Part shown: positions 1-8,156 of the stretch, in pieces
Numbering within the stretch: position 1 is the first letter of the stretch
Layout of the letters: every line of letters begins with the position of its first letter
Assembly: GCA_964531095.1 (NCBI GenBank)
Contig: CAZHED010000031.1
Location: 3,955-67,954, forward strand
From: Palsa-1150 sp964531095
GTDB taxonomy: Bacteria > Myxococcota_A > Polyangia > Polyangiales > Polyangiaceae
Reading direction: 5' to 3'
Length of the DNA: 64,000 bases
Notes under the pieces: model-generated
Seen by the model: the letters and a program-made list of their open reading frames with translations, nothing else
Told to the model about the DNA's origin: nothing
Databases searched by the model: none
Position numbers and translations under genes: made by a program

Positions 1-29
1 GCGGCAGAGACCGTGCGGCGAGCGGCCCG

Positions 30-719
30 ATGAGGGCGGTTCTCGTGATCGCGTTGGCCAGCCTCTGCCCGACGGCGCTCGGATGTCGTACCGGCACGGC
101 GGCCGTGGACCAGGACGCGAACGTCTCCCCACCTTCGGGCGACGCGGCGCCGGCCGACGCCATGGCCGAAGCGGGCGGCGGATCCAATCGGCTTGGACAG
201 GTCGACCGCGCCGGGCGGCCGCTCGTGGCTGTCCTCATGGTCCCGCCGTCGCTCGCCGACGACTACAACGCGGCGTCGACGTTCGATGCGCCTCTGTCGC
301 GCACGCTCCAGGACGCCCTTTCGTCCCGCCTCCAGGCGCTCGACACGCTCGAGATGGGCGACGGCGGGCAAGACCCGGTCGACTGGCCCGTCGCGGCGGG
401 AGCCCATCCGCTCGTGTCGATGCTGGCGACGGACGTGCTCTTGGTCGACACGGGCCTCTCTTGCGCGACGGCCGACGGCGGATTCGCGGCGAGTTACCTC
501 GACATCGAGCGCGAGATCTTCCCGGACATCTTCGACTCCGGTGCCGTCCACACCACGTGCGGAGGTCGCACGCCAAGTGACCCGGTCGTGGATACGACTT
601 TGACGCTCCTCGTCACACGAGGCCGAGCCGGCGCGCCCCCCGTTGCCCAGGGAGTCGCAGGACCGGCAAGACCGCCGACCACGTCGTTTCCGTACTTGGC
701 GTCCCCCTACGCGAACTGA
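30..719 (+). CDS. DUF4331-like predicted lipoprotein
   Basis: A 229-residue exported protein of unknown function. Residues 1-18 form a signal peptide ending in Leu-Gly-Cys, an imperfect lipobox, followed by a Ala/Gly/Asp-rich linker to about residue 50. The C-terminal half has features I associate with DUF4331 proteins: the RTPSDPVVDTTLTLL stretch followed by SFPYLASP near the end, and a preceding region with spaced acidic residues. DUF4331 has no established biochemical role. It is shorter than most members, so it may be a reduced version. The frame is open to the left edge of the window, but the signal peptide supports the ATG at 30. No clear Shine-Dalgarno is visible. The gene converges on the small minus-strand gene ending at 776. 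Family call is by motif memory only; exported lipoprotein is the safer statement. Confidence 0.55.
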   Translation: MRAVLVIALASLCPTALGCRTGTAAVDQDANVSPPSGDAAPADAMAEAGGGSNRLGQVDRAGRPLVAVLMVPPSLADDYNAASTFDAPLSRTLQDALSSRLQALDTLEMGDGGQDPVDWPVAAGAHPLVSMLATDVLLVDTGLSCATADGGFAASYLDIEREIFPDIFDSGAVHTTCGGRTPSDPVVDTTLTLLVTRGRAGAPPVAQGVAGPARPPTTSFPYLASPYAN

Positions 720-775
720 GCTCCCGCGACAGGGTATCCAGGAGCCCGGGGGAAGCTGGACTTTGGGGCGCTGTC

Positions 776-1036
776 CTACGCGGCCATCCGCCGGCGCAGC
801 TCGACGCGCATTTCGTCGAAGCTCGGGGGAAGCTTCCCGCACGCCCGGCACATGAGGAAAAACGCGTGGTGGACCTCGGCCTCGTCGGGCGGGGCAATCG
901 ACCCGTCGAGACGGTTTCTGTCCCAGGCGAGCGCGTAGGCCGCATTGAGCTCGTCGCCGCCGGCGTGCTCGAGGTATGCCGCAGCCTCGTCGGGCGAAAC
1001 GGTTTCGAGGCTGCTGATGCTCGGCTTCCTTTTCAT
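776..1036 (-). CDS. Small hypothetical protein (86 aa)
   Basis: I do not recognise this protein. The frame runs much further upstream, but the ATG at 1036 is preceded by a good AAGGA-type ribosome binding site about eight bases away, and the conserved-looking part begins there. It is a compact, mostly helical, soluble protein. The N-terminal third (S-P-D-E-A-A-A-Y-L-E then G-D-E-L-N-A-A-Y-x-L-A) has the spacing of a small UBA-like three-helix motif, which is only an impression. Two cysteines (CRAC) lie in the C-terminal half. It ends in RRRMAA. No signal peptide or membrane segment is present. It stands alone, convergent with the lipoprotein gene and downstream of the repeat array on the same strand. 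Confidence 0.6.
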   Translation of the reverse strand: MKRKPSISSLETVSPDEAAAYLEHAGGDELNAAYALAWDRNRLDGSIAPPDEAEVHHAFFLMCRACGKLPPSFDEMRVELRRRMAA

Positions 1037-1511
1037 GCACCCCGTTCCTTCGCCGCCAACCGGCGGCGCCAGCGCTGCGCGATTCGTCTTCGATTGGCTG
1101 ATCCTCGCGGCTACCGCGCGGCCCCGAACGAACGGGTATACGAGCGCGAGCGCGACTCCGGCACTGAAGCCCGGCGGGGCACGATCGGCCTGGACCACGT
1201 CCACCTGCCGGGCCTGCTGGCCGGGGTCGACCGCGAGGGGGTTCGCGACGAGGTGGGGGGTGCCGCGCGCGTGGGATTCGTAGGCCGAGTGGCTCCGACG
1301 CCCTTCGCGCCGGCTACTTGCTATCACTCGTCGGATGACCGAATCCGGCATCTCTTCCGTTCGGGCGGTACAAGCCGCCAGACACCTTTCACTCTAGCCT
1401 CAGCCCTTCCTGCCAGCCACGTTTTTCTTGGCCCTCCGCCTCGTTTTCACCGAGCTGGTGCACGGCGGTCACGTCGTGGCGGAGAGAGCGTCCTTTCACG
1501 ACGAGCAAGCG
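1037..1511. other. Non-coding spacer, no gene recognised
   Basis: I see no convincing gene here. Codon use in the open frames is unlike the neighbouring genes, except that the plus-strand frame from about 1398 is G/C-rich at third positions and runs into the repeat array. It has no ATG or GTG start before 1458 and no ribosome binding site. The bases just above 1036 carry the ribosome binding site of the small minus-strand gene. Confidence 0.4.
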
Positions 1512-2610
1512 CTTCACCTCGAGAAGCTCGCCATCGCCTCTCCTTCGCCACGGATCGCGATTGAGAGGCTCTGGACCTCGATCCATCCACTCCGAATCGC
1601 GATTGAGANNNNNNNNNNNNNNNNNNNNNNNNNNNNNNNNNNNNNNNNNNNNNNNNNNNNNNNNNNNNNNNNNNNNNNNNNNNNNNNNNNNNNNNNNNNN
1701 NNNNNNNNATCGCGATTGAGAGGCTCTGGACCTCGATCCATCCACTCCGAATCGCGATTGAGAGGCTCTGGACCTCGATCCATCCACTCCGAATCGCGAT
1801 TGAGAAGCTCTGGACCTCGATCCATCCACTCCGGATCGCGGTCGAGAGGCTCATGACCTCGATCCATCCACTCCGAATCGCGATTGAGAAGCTCTGGACC
1901 TCGATCCATCCACTCCGAATCGCGATTGAGAAGCTCAGGACCTCGATCCATCCGCTCTGGATCGCGATTGAGAAGCTCAGGACCTCGATCCATCCGCTCC
2001 GGACCGCGGTCGAGAGGCTCATGACCTCGACCCATCCGCTCCGAATCGCGATTGAGAGGCTCATGACCTCGACCCATCCGCTCCGGATCGCGATTGAGAA
2101 GCTCAGGACCTCGACCCATCCGCTCCGGACCGCGGTCGAGAGGCTCATGACCTCGATCCATCCGCTCCGAATCGCGATTGAGAAGCTCACGACCTCGGCC
2201 CATCCGCTCTGGATCGCGATTCAGACGCTCTCGACCGCGATTACGAAGCTCATGACCGCATCCGATTCGCCGTCGGTCGCGATCGAGAAGCTCAGGATCG
2301 AGTCCTATCCGCCCTCCTTCGCGATCCCGAGGCTCTGAATCGCGGCTCGGACGCTCACGACCGCGCTTCTTGCCCTCTAAATCGCCCGTTGTTGGCTCGT
2401 TGGCACGTCCCATCCGCCACGGAGCGAGATCCGGAAGCTCGGGGCCGCATCCTCGTTGTTCTCGGTCGCGGCCCCAAGGCGCGAGGGTGCGTCTTGTCCC
2501 ATACGGACCACGGGTCGGAAGCCGATGGGAGCGTCGAGTCTGCTCCGAATCGCAATTCGAGAGCTCATGAGCGCGTCTTATCCGCCCCGAATCGCCATTC
2601 TGAATCTTCG
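1512..2610. repeat. 21/42-bp tandem repeat array with palindromic core
   Basis: A tandem array with a 42-bp period built from two diverged 21-bp halves (about 11 of 21 positions shared). Unit starts (ATCGCGATT register) fall at 1554 and 1596 left of the gap, then at 1709, 1751, 1793, 1835, 1877, 1919, 1961, 2003, 2045, 2087, 2129, 2171 and 2213, exactly 42 bp apart with no indels. From 2213 on, 21-bp half units (2234, 2276, 2318, 2339, 2360, 2381) decay progressively, and recognisable units reappear near 2540-2610. Most units carry the 10-bp palindrome AATCGCGATT; two (2003 and 2129) carry GACCGCGGTC instead, which is also a perfect palindrome. Five of six frames are open through the well-preserved part. 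The plus frame reads as a 14-residue I-A-I-E-K-L type repeat but is broken by TGA at 2336 and TAA at 2378. The array sits between two minus-strand genes. Confidence 0.9.
1609..1708. other. Assembly gap (100 N)
   Basis: Exactly 100 N bases inside the tandem repeat. The round number indicates a placeholder rather than a measured length. The repeat register (1596 on the left, 1709 on the right) is not a multiple of 42, so if the array has no indel inside the gap, the true missing length is 29 bp plus a multiple of 42. Confidence 0.98.
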
Positions 2611-2698
2611 TGACCGCGTCGTGTTGCCGCCGGAGCACGTTTCGAACCGTCGGGAGCGCGCCTCGTCGGGTCTGAATCGCCCTCGACGGCTCACCTAG

Positions 2699-2713
2699 CC
2701 GCCCTTTGGGCGG
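2699..2713 (-). terminator. Short GC hairpin past toroid gene
   Basis: A perfect six-pair hairpin, CCGCCC-TTT-GGGCGG, lies about 70 bp past the stop codon of the minus-strand toroid gene and marks the right edge of the repeat region. There is no run of T, so if it ends transcription it would not be a classic intrinsic terminator. Low confidence in function; the palindrome itself is plain. Confidence 0.3.
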
Positions 2714-2784
2714 AATGGCGCCACGACGTCGCTTGTCGAGCCGTCCGGATCGCCCGGGACCCGCCCGCCGCAGCCGCTGGTAGG

Positions 2785-4440
2785 CTAGAGATCGAGCCAG
2801 CGTACCATCGCGCTTCCGGCATGCTGCGCGTAGTCGATGCGCAATTGCCAGTCGACCTCGCTGCCGGGCATGGCGCCGTTGACCGCGCCCGGGTCGGCGA
2901 AAAGATGCTTTGGGCCGGGGCGAAACTGCTGGCGCAGGAGCAACGCAAGCGAACGACGGATCTGGCCCTCGAGGGCGGCGAGCTCGTCTGGCGCGACCCC
3001 GGCGTGCCGCGCCGCTTCGAGCGTGGCGATCGCCGCTTCGGTGCGACTGCCCGCCGGAGTGAGACGAGGCGTCACGAGCGGGCCGAACCCATAGGCCCCG
3101 TCGCCGTCGAACGGCGTGTCCCCCGGTCCGTATTGAAGCTTGCGACAGAACGCTTGCCAGCTCAGACAGAAATCGAGCGCCTTGCGGTTCGGGGCCGCTT
3201 CCCACAAGTCGTCCATCGCCTGGCAAGTCCAGTGCTCTTCGCCCCAGTAGTAACGGCTCCCGAAGAAGCTCCAGGCGCCACCGGCCAGGTGCGCGAGCGC
3301 GCGGCTCGCCGCGTCGAGGTCGCGCGGGTCTCCGAGAAGCGAATGGGCGCGCGACAGGGCGAGCGCGGCCTCCCCCGAGTAGTAGAGGAGCTGCACGTCG
3401 ACGGGGCGGTTGGCATCGCGATCGTATTCGTGCATGAACTCGCCGTCCGGGCGCTGCTGCGCGCGCAAGAATGCGGTGAGCTCCGGCACGACGAGCTTGT
3501 AGCTGTGATCGAGGTGTGCCCGCGCGACTTCGACGAACGCGAGCACGGTGAGCGCCGTGGATCCGACGTCGACGCGCGAGCCCTCCCCGATGCAGCGATG
3601 CTCTCCGCAGGCGATCATCGCATGGTCACGCAAGTAACCGGCGGCACGCAGCGCCGCGTAGGCCGCGTTCGAATCGTGCGACAGCTCGGCGATCTGCGCG
3701 ACGAAGTACGTCGCGCCCGCGTGTCGCGGCCAATCGTAGCCTCCCAGCGTGCGGTTGGTCGGCGCGTCGACCAGGTAGCGAAACCGGCCCTGCGCGTCGA
3801 CTCCCCGCCCGAGATAGTGCCCCGCCGCGATCGCGGCGGCGCGAATGTCGCTGTCGGTCACGTTCTCGGCGGTGAATGCGCGCCGCGGGGGCTGGCCCGG
3901 TATCGTGCGCGCGACCCGAATGCGGCGTAACCGCGCGTGTTCGAGCAGGTCAGGCACGGTGATGCCAAGGCGCTCCGAGAGGAGCGCCAGCGCGATGGGC
4001 ATGTCGAGCCCGATGGTGAGCTGCACGCCCGAGAGGGTCACGCCCTTGTCATAGGCCTGCTTGCTCAGAAGCTCGTCGGGCGTCACGTAGGCGGTGCGGT
4101 CGCCGACCGTCGCGCTGACGCCGTCGCGCCCGGGGAGAAACGACATCGCGAGCGCGACTTCGGGTTGTCGAACGACCGGGCCGTCGGCGACGACGCTTTC
4201 GTACACGAGCGTCGCTCCCGGGTGCGAAGCGAGCGCTTCGTCGATGCGCGGGCTCGGCTCGCCCGTGCGCGCGAGAACGGTCTGCGAGACAAGCACTCCC
4301 TCGCTCCAGACGCTGGCGATCACCGCGCGGGGGCGCGACTCGTCCACATCCAGCGCAAAGGCCCCGTGGACGACCGCGCATGCGATTGCCGTCCCAATGG
4401 CCCACCCGAGCAGCCACCGCGCGAGGGCACGCGGCGTCAC
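2785..4440 (-). CDS. Membrane-anchored alpha/alpha-toroid protein
   Basis: A 551-residue protein of unknown specificity. The GTG start at 4440 overlaps the stop of the upstream gene (GTGA, 4437-4440), with GGAG upstream, so the two are translationally coupled. A hydrophobic segment at about residues 8-30 is a signal anchor or signal peptide. Residues 30-190 are a beta-rich N-terminal part. From about 200 to the end there are repeated helical hairpins with aromatic and Gly-rich turns (GRFRYLVD, GGYDWPRH, DVGSTALT, QRPDGEFMHEY, YYSGEAALAL), typical of (alpha/alpha)6 toroids such as prenyltransferase/squalene-cyclase-like or glycosidase-like barrels. The DG-rich turns and the GH35 gene two places upstream make a carbohydrate role possible, but this is inference. 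I cannot name the catalytic residues. Confidence 0.65.
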   Translation of the reverse strand: MTPRALARWLLGWAIGTAIACAVVHGAFALDVDESRPRAVIASVWSEGVLVSQTVLARTGEPSPRIDEALASHPGATLVYESVVADGPVVRQPEVALAMSFLPGRDGVSATVGDRTAYVTPDELLSKQAYDKGVTLSGVQLTIGLDMPIALALLSERLGITVPDLLEHARLRRIRVARTIPGQPPRRAFTAENVTDSDIRAAAIAAGHYLGRGVDAQGRFRYLVDAPTNRTLGGYDWPRHAGATYFVAQIAELSHDSNAAYAALRAAGYLRDHAMIACGEHRCIGEGSRVDVGSTALTVLAFVEVARAHLDHSYKLVVPELTAFLRAQQRPDGEFMHEYDRDANRPVDVQLLYYSGEAALALSRAHSLLGDPRDLDAASRALAHLAGGAWSFFGSRYYWGEEHWTCQAMDDLWEAAPNRKALDFCLSWQAFCRKLQYGPGDTPFDGDGAYGFGPLVTPRLTPAGSRTEAAIATLEAARHAGVAPDELAALEGQIRRSLALLLRQQFRPGPKHLFADPGAVNGAMPGSEVDWQLRIDYAQHAGSAMVRWLDL

Positions 4441-4889
4441 GACCGCTCCGAAGGAGGCTGATCGCCCTTTGCGCGGGGCGCCAACCACAGGAGCTGCAGA
4501 ATGGGCAGCCCGACCAAGTACGGGAGCGCGAGCGCCGCGGTGAGCGCGAGGACGATCGATCCGCCGCGGCCGACCGGTCCATAGACGCCGCCGAGCCAGC
4601 TCGCCGTCACCGCGAGGACGCTCACCGCGACGAGCCCGATGCCGAGCGCCACCGCCGCCGCCACGCGCGCGGCCCACGCCGCCCACACGGCGCCGGCAAA
4701 GAGACCGATCGCCGACACCACCTCGAGTCCCGCGAGCGCGGCGGCGACGCAATCGACCGGCCACCACCGGGCGGGAAGGCCCATGAACACCCCGAATACG
4801 ATCAGTGCCGCGGTGAGCACGTCGATCGTTCCAAGAACCAAAGCGGTACGTCGCGGAAGCGTCATCTTCATGGTCGTTGCCCAAGCCAT
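4437..4889 (-). CDS. Small four-helix membrane protein
   Basis: A 150-residue integral membrane protein. Four hydrophobic segments are visible, at about residues 14-36, 44-68, 70-98 and 110-136, with a hydrophilic tail (RAKGDQPPSERS). No family is recognised. The ATG at 4889 gives MAWATT; an internal Met at residue 7 or 9 (MKMTLPRR) is an equally plausible start because it puts positive charges directly before the first helix. Its stop overlaps the GTG start of the toroid protein gene by four bases, so the two products probably work together at the inner membrane, for example as a membrane partner for the anchored toroid domain. Confidence 0.65.
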   Translation of the reverse strand: MAWATTMKMTLPRRTALVLGTIDVLTAALIVFGVFMGLPARWWPVDCVAAALAGLEVVSAIGLFAGAVWAAWAARVAAAVALGIGLVAVSVLAVTASWLGGVYGPVGRGGSIVLALTAALALPYLVGLPILQLLWLAPRAKGDQPPSERS

Positions 4890-4994
4890 CGGCGCGCCCA
4901 GTGTGACAGCGCCTCGCGAAAATGGCGCGTTGAAAGCATCGTTCGGCCGCGCGCCCGCTCCTGGGTGCGCGTAGACCCGAGCACGAGCGCGAGG

Positions 4995-7046
4995 CTACGT
5001 CTCGACCGCCATCATCCGAGCCACACGCGCCGGCACCGGCACTTCGAGGGCCCCCCCGGCGCGCGCGATTCGCCCCTCGCCGATCGTATCGACGAGCGCT
5101 TCCACCCCCGCGAGCGACACGCGGGCGACTAGATCCGTCGATGTTGGATTCATGACGAATACGACGCGCGGGACCTCGTGGTCATCCTCGTGCACGGCGA
5201 CGTGGGCGCCCGCCGGATCAACGGGCCACGTGGGCAGTCCGAGCTCGTCGATGCGGCGCGCTACGAGGGCGTCGGCCCGGGCCAAGTCATCGAGAGATTC
5301 GATCTCGAAGCCGCCGACGTCGGCCGGCCGGGCCAGCGGGCGCATCGAACCGTCGAGGTCCGGTATCGAGGGCCCCAGCGTCACCGTCACCCCCGACCTC
5401 TGGGCCGCGTGGAGGCTGTCGATGAAGTCGGGCTTCAGTCCGCCCGCGCTGGTGCAGACGATCCACTCGGCGCCCCTCGTGGAGTACTCCACGGTCTCGC
5501 CGCCCGCGTGGGCGAACGGCACCCCGCGGGCGTGCAGGGCCCGCTCGAATGCGCGGAGGTACGCCTCCGCGGCCATCGCCGGCGAGGCTCCGCGCCCGAA
5601 ATCGCGCTCGAGGACGCTCTCCCGCCACCCTGCGCCGAGCACGTGAAAGAGCGCGGGGGTCACCGGGCCGAACGCATGGGCCGCCCGCGCCAGGCGGCGC
5701 AGCGCACGCGGGACGACGAGCCGCACGGGGGCCCGCCGGCGAAGCGTGTGCAGCTTCGTTCGCTGGATCGCCGCCATCAGGCGCGCGTACTGCGCGGCCC
5801 CGGCGCGCGGCTGCCCGTGCGAGTCGATGGGCGCGCCGATCCACCGGTCGCGCTCGACCGCCATGTACAAGCTGAAGCCGCGGAGCCCGTACGCCATGGC
5901 GCACATCAGCGTGTACATCGAGTCGCGCTCGTCGAGCGGCGCGAAGAACGGCGGGAACCCCGCTCCGACCTCCGCGCCGAAGGCCGGCCGCTCGCGGCCT
6001 TCGCAGCGAGTCGCGAGCTCGGTCGTTCGTCGCAAAATCGCCCAATGCTCGCCGGGCGTCGCGCGGTGGTAGTAGTCGAGGCCGATTAGGTCGATCGCCG
6101 CCATTTTCCCCGGGTTGAGCGGGGTGGCGCTCTCGCCGAGCGGTAGATTGTGCGTCGTCGGGACGCCACCCAAGCCGGCATCGGCGAGGTCCGCGGCCAT
6201 GCGGTCCATCGCGCTCGACAAGAGCTGCTCGTGAAACTCCGTCCAGTCGACGTGGCGCGCGAGGTCGCGGAGCTCTTTGGCGTCGAAACGACGCGGCGGC
6301 TCGACGGTCGCGAACGCGAGTGTCTCGTCGGCCCACGCGCTGCGCAGCGCGCGCACGTGGCGATATTTCATGCGCAAGAAGGCGCGGAACGCGTGGAGCG
6401 CGTCCGGGTGGTAATCCTGATCGTAGACGCCGTCGCGGAAGTACAGCGCCCCTTCGTTGTCGACCTGAACGAGCACGATCGGCCCGTCGGGCCATCGCAA
6501 TCGGGAGAGCCTCTTTCCGACGGCGCGGTACCATTGCGCAGTTTCTTCGAGGAACGCCTCGCTCGCATAGCTCGGCACCGGGAACGCCACCGGGACGATC
6601 GGAAGCATCACCGGATGACCACCCGGCGTGCGCGCTTGGCACTCGGGGTTCCAGACCACCCGCTCGGGCAATCCGAACAACGTGAGCTCCGCGTTGATGT
6701 GCGGACCGGGCCGGAGAACGCACTGCAGCCCGACTTCGTGCGCCAGCTCTAGAAATCGCACGATGTCGAGACGCGGGTCGGTTTCGCCGAAATCGTACTC
6801 CCCTCGCGCCGCTTCGTGGACTCCCCACGGGACGTACGTGTCGACGAGGCGCAGCCCCATCCCGCGCATCGCTTCGAGCCCGGAGCGCCACTCGTGCTGG
6901 GAGTGACGCCAGTAGTGCATCGCGCCCGCCCAAAGGGGCAGCACCTCGCCGTTGCCGAGATCGAGGCCGTGTGGGTGCAGCGACACGCGCTTCTCCGCGC
7001 CGGCGGCGGGAGACGAGTGACTCGGTCGAACCGTGCGTCGAGGCAT
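4995..7046 (-). CDS. Glycoside hydrolase family 35-like beta-galactosidase
   Basis: A 683-residue enzyme expected to remove terminal beta-galactosyl (or related) residues with a retaining mechanism. The N-terminal (beta/alpha)8 barrel shows family hallmarks in order: the VDTYVPWGVHE segment and G-x-Y-D-F near residues 60-75, L-R-P-G-P-H-I-N-A-E around 105-115, and V-Q-V-D-N-E, placing the likely acid/base at Glu198. Glu359 in F-G-A-E-V-G is a candidate nucleophile. The C-terminal third is beta-rich. No signal peptide is visible, so it is probably cytoplasmic. It starts 8 bp after the AmgK-like kinase stop, consistent with one transcript: release of a sugar followed by its phosphorylation. Distinction from GH42 is not certain without a profile search. 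Confidence 0.8.
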   Translation of the reverse strand: MPRRTVRPSHSSPAAGAEKRVSLHPHGLDLGNGEVLPLWAGAMHYWRHSQHEWRSGLEAMRGMGLRLVDTYVPWGVHEAARGEYDFGETDPRLDIVRFLELAHEVGLQCVLRPGPHINAELTLFGLPERVVWNPECQARTPGGHPVMLPIVPVAFPVPSYASEAFLEETAQWYRAVGKRLSRLRWPDGPIVLVQVDNEGALYFRDGVYDQDYHPDALHAFRAFLRMKYRHVRALRSAWADETLAFATVEPPRRFDAKELRDLARHVDWTEFHEQLLSSAMDRMAADLADAGLGGVPTTHNLPLGESATPLNPGKMAAIDLIGLDYYHRATPGEHWAILRRTTELATRCEGRERPAFGAEVGAGFPPFFAPLDERDSMYTLMCAMAYGLRGFSLYMAVERDRWIGAPIDSHGQPRAGAAQYARLMAAIQRTKLHTLRRRAPVRLVVPRALRRLARAAHAFGPVTPALFHVLGAGWRESVLERDFGRGASPAMAAEAYLRAFERALHARGVPFAHAGGETVEYSTRGAEWIVCTSAGGLKPDFIDSLHAAQRSGVTVTLGPSIPDLDGSMRPLARPADVGGFEIESLDDLARADALVARRIDELGLPTWPVDPAGAHVAVHEDDHEVPRVVFVMNPTSTDLVARVSLAGVEALVDTIGEGRIARAGGALEVPVPARVARMMAVET

Positions 7047-7053
7047 TCGCGTG

Positions 7054-8124
7054 TCAGCGCAAGACCCTGGCGAGGAGATCGCCGAGGACCCGCATGTCGG
7101 GGTCGCCCTGCAAGCGCGAGAGGCTCGCCCGCACTTTGGCGATCGTCGGTTCGACGAACTTGAGAAACGAAGGGTTGCCCTTTACCCGGTCGATGAAGAC
7201 GAACCGCCCCGCATCTTTGAGCTTGCGCTGCACTGTGACCAAGTCGAACTCGAGACCGATCGCCGCCCGCGCCGCAGAGTCGAGCGACCGGGCGCTGGCA
7301 TAGTCGTCCAGCCGGGCCTGGACGAACGACGGCTCGAAGACCTGGTAGCTGTCGTTGAGGAGGGCCACGAGATCGTAGACGCGCGGGCCGAGCAGGGCGT
7401 CTTGAAAGTCGATCCAGCAGAGCCGCCCGTCCTCGCGCACCATGAGGTTACGCGACTGGAAGTCGCGATGAACGAACGTTCGCGGCCACCTCGCAATCCG
7501 CCTGGCGAGGCGCTCGGCGACGCCGACGAACACACCGCGGTCTTCGGGAGAAAGCACGATATCGCGCGCCTCGAGCGCCCACTCCCGGAAGTGATGAATC
7601 TCCCACGAGAGCAGCTCTTCGTCGAAGGCGCGCGAGGCGACGACGCTCCCCGCGGGCAGCCCCTCCAGCGCGGTCTGCGCCCTCGCGAGGTCGCGCACCG
7701 CACGCACGTACATCTCTTCGCGCCGATCGGGGTGCGCCATCAGAAAATTCGCGAGCGTTTGGTCTCCGAGGTCTTCGAGTAGGAGCCAACCGCGAGCGAC
7801 GTCCTCGCCGTACAGGGCCGGCACGTCGACGCCGCGGGACGCCAAGAGGTCGCGCACTTCGAGAAACGGCCATCGCGCACCCCCGGCGCCCCGGTCCTTC
7901 GCGACCTCTTCTGGTTTTGCGCCGTCGGGGACGAACATCGCGACGGCGCTGCCCGAGCCCGCGGGCACCTTCACTCGAAAATAGCAGCGAGTCGACGCGC
8001 CCCCCGGCATCGGTTCGCACGCCAGCGGCGCGCCGGGGAACGCCCGTTCGATCATCGCCGCGAGGGGGGCGAAATCGAGCGTGTGGACCGGACGGGGCAG
8101 GGGCGGCACGGGTTGAAGGGACAA
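7054..8124 (-). CDS. AmgK-like sugar kinase (APH fold)
   Basis: A 356-residue member of the aminoglycoside phosphotransferase/choline kinase fold. The catalytic loop H-R-D-F-Q-S-R-N (His219, Asp221, Asn226) and the metal-binding W-I-D-F-Q-D-A-L-L-G-P with the following V-Y-D-L-V-A-L-L-N-D-S-Y match the pattern of AmgK, the anomeric kinase that turns N-acetylmuramic acid or N-acetylglucosamine into its 1-phosphate for cell-wall recycling. AmgK is usually paired with the uridylyltransferase MurU, which is not in this window, so the substrate is inferred. It is the first gene of the minus-strand run and is divergent from rsmG across only 32 bp, which must hold both promoters if these starts are right. 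Confidence 0.75.
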   Translation of the reverse strand: MSLQPVPPLPRPVHTLDFAPLAAMIERAFPGAPLACEPMPGGASTRCYFRVKVPAGSGSAVAMFVPDGAKPEEVAKDRGAGGARWPFLEVRDLLASRGVDVPALYGEDVARGWLLLEDLGDQTLANFLMAHPDRREEMYVRAVRDLARAQTALEGLPAGSVVASRAFDEELLSWEIHHFREWALEARDIVLSPEDRGVFVGVAERLARRIARWPRTFVHRDFQSRNLMVREDGRLCWIDFQDALLGPRVYDLVALLNDSYQVFEPSFVQARLDDYASARSLDSAARAAIGLEFDLVTVQRKLKDAGRFVFIDRVKGNPSFLKFVEPTIAKVRASLSRLQGDPDMRVLGDLLARVLR

Positions 8125-8156
8125 AGCGGCGGGGGAAGAGGTACCACTGGGACCGG

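Noticed and set aside
1512..2610. CRISPR array
   Set aside because: There are no unique spacers between constant repeats; units are contiguous 42-bp copies, and no cas gene is nearby.
1514..3226. Long minus-strand open frame of 570 residues through the repeat array
   Set aside because: Its upstream third lies in the wrong frame inside the toroid gene and the rest is repeat. Tandem units without stops keep most frames open, so length is not evidence.
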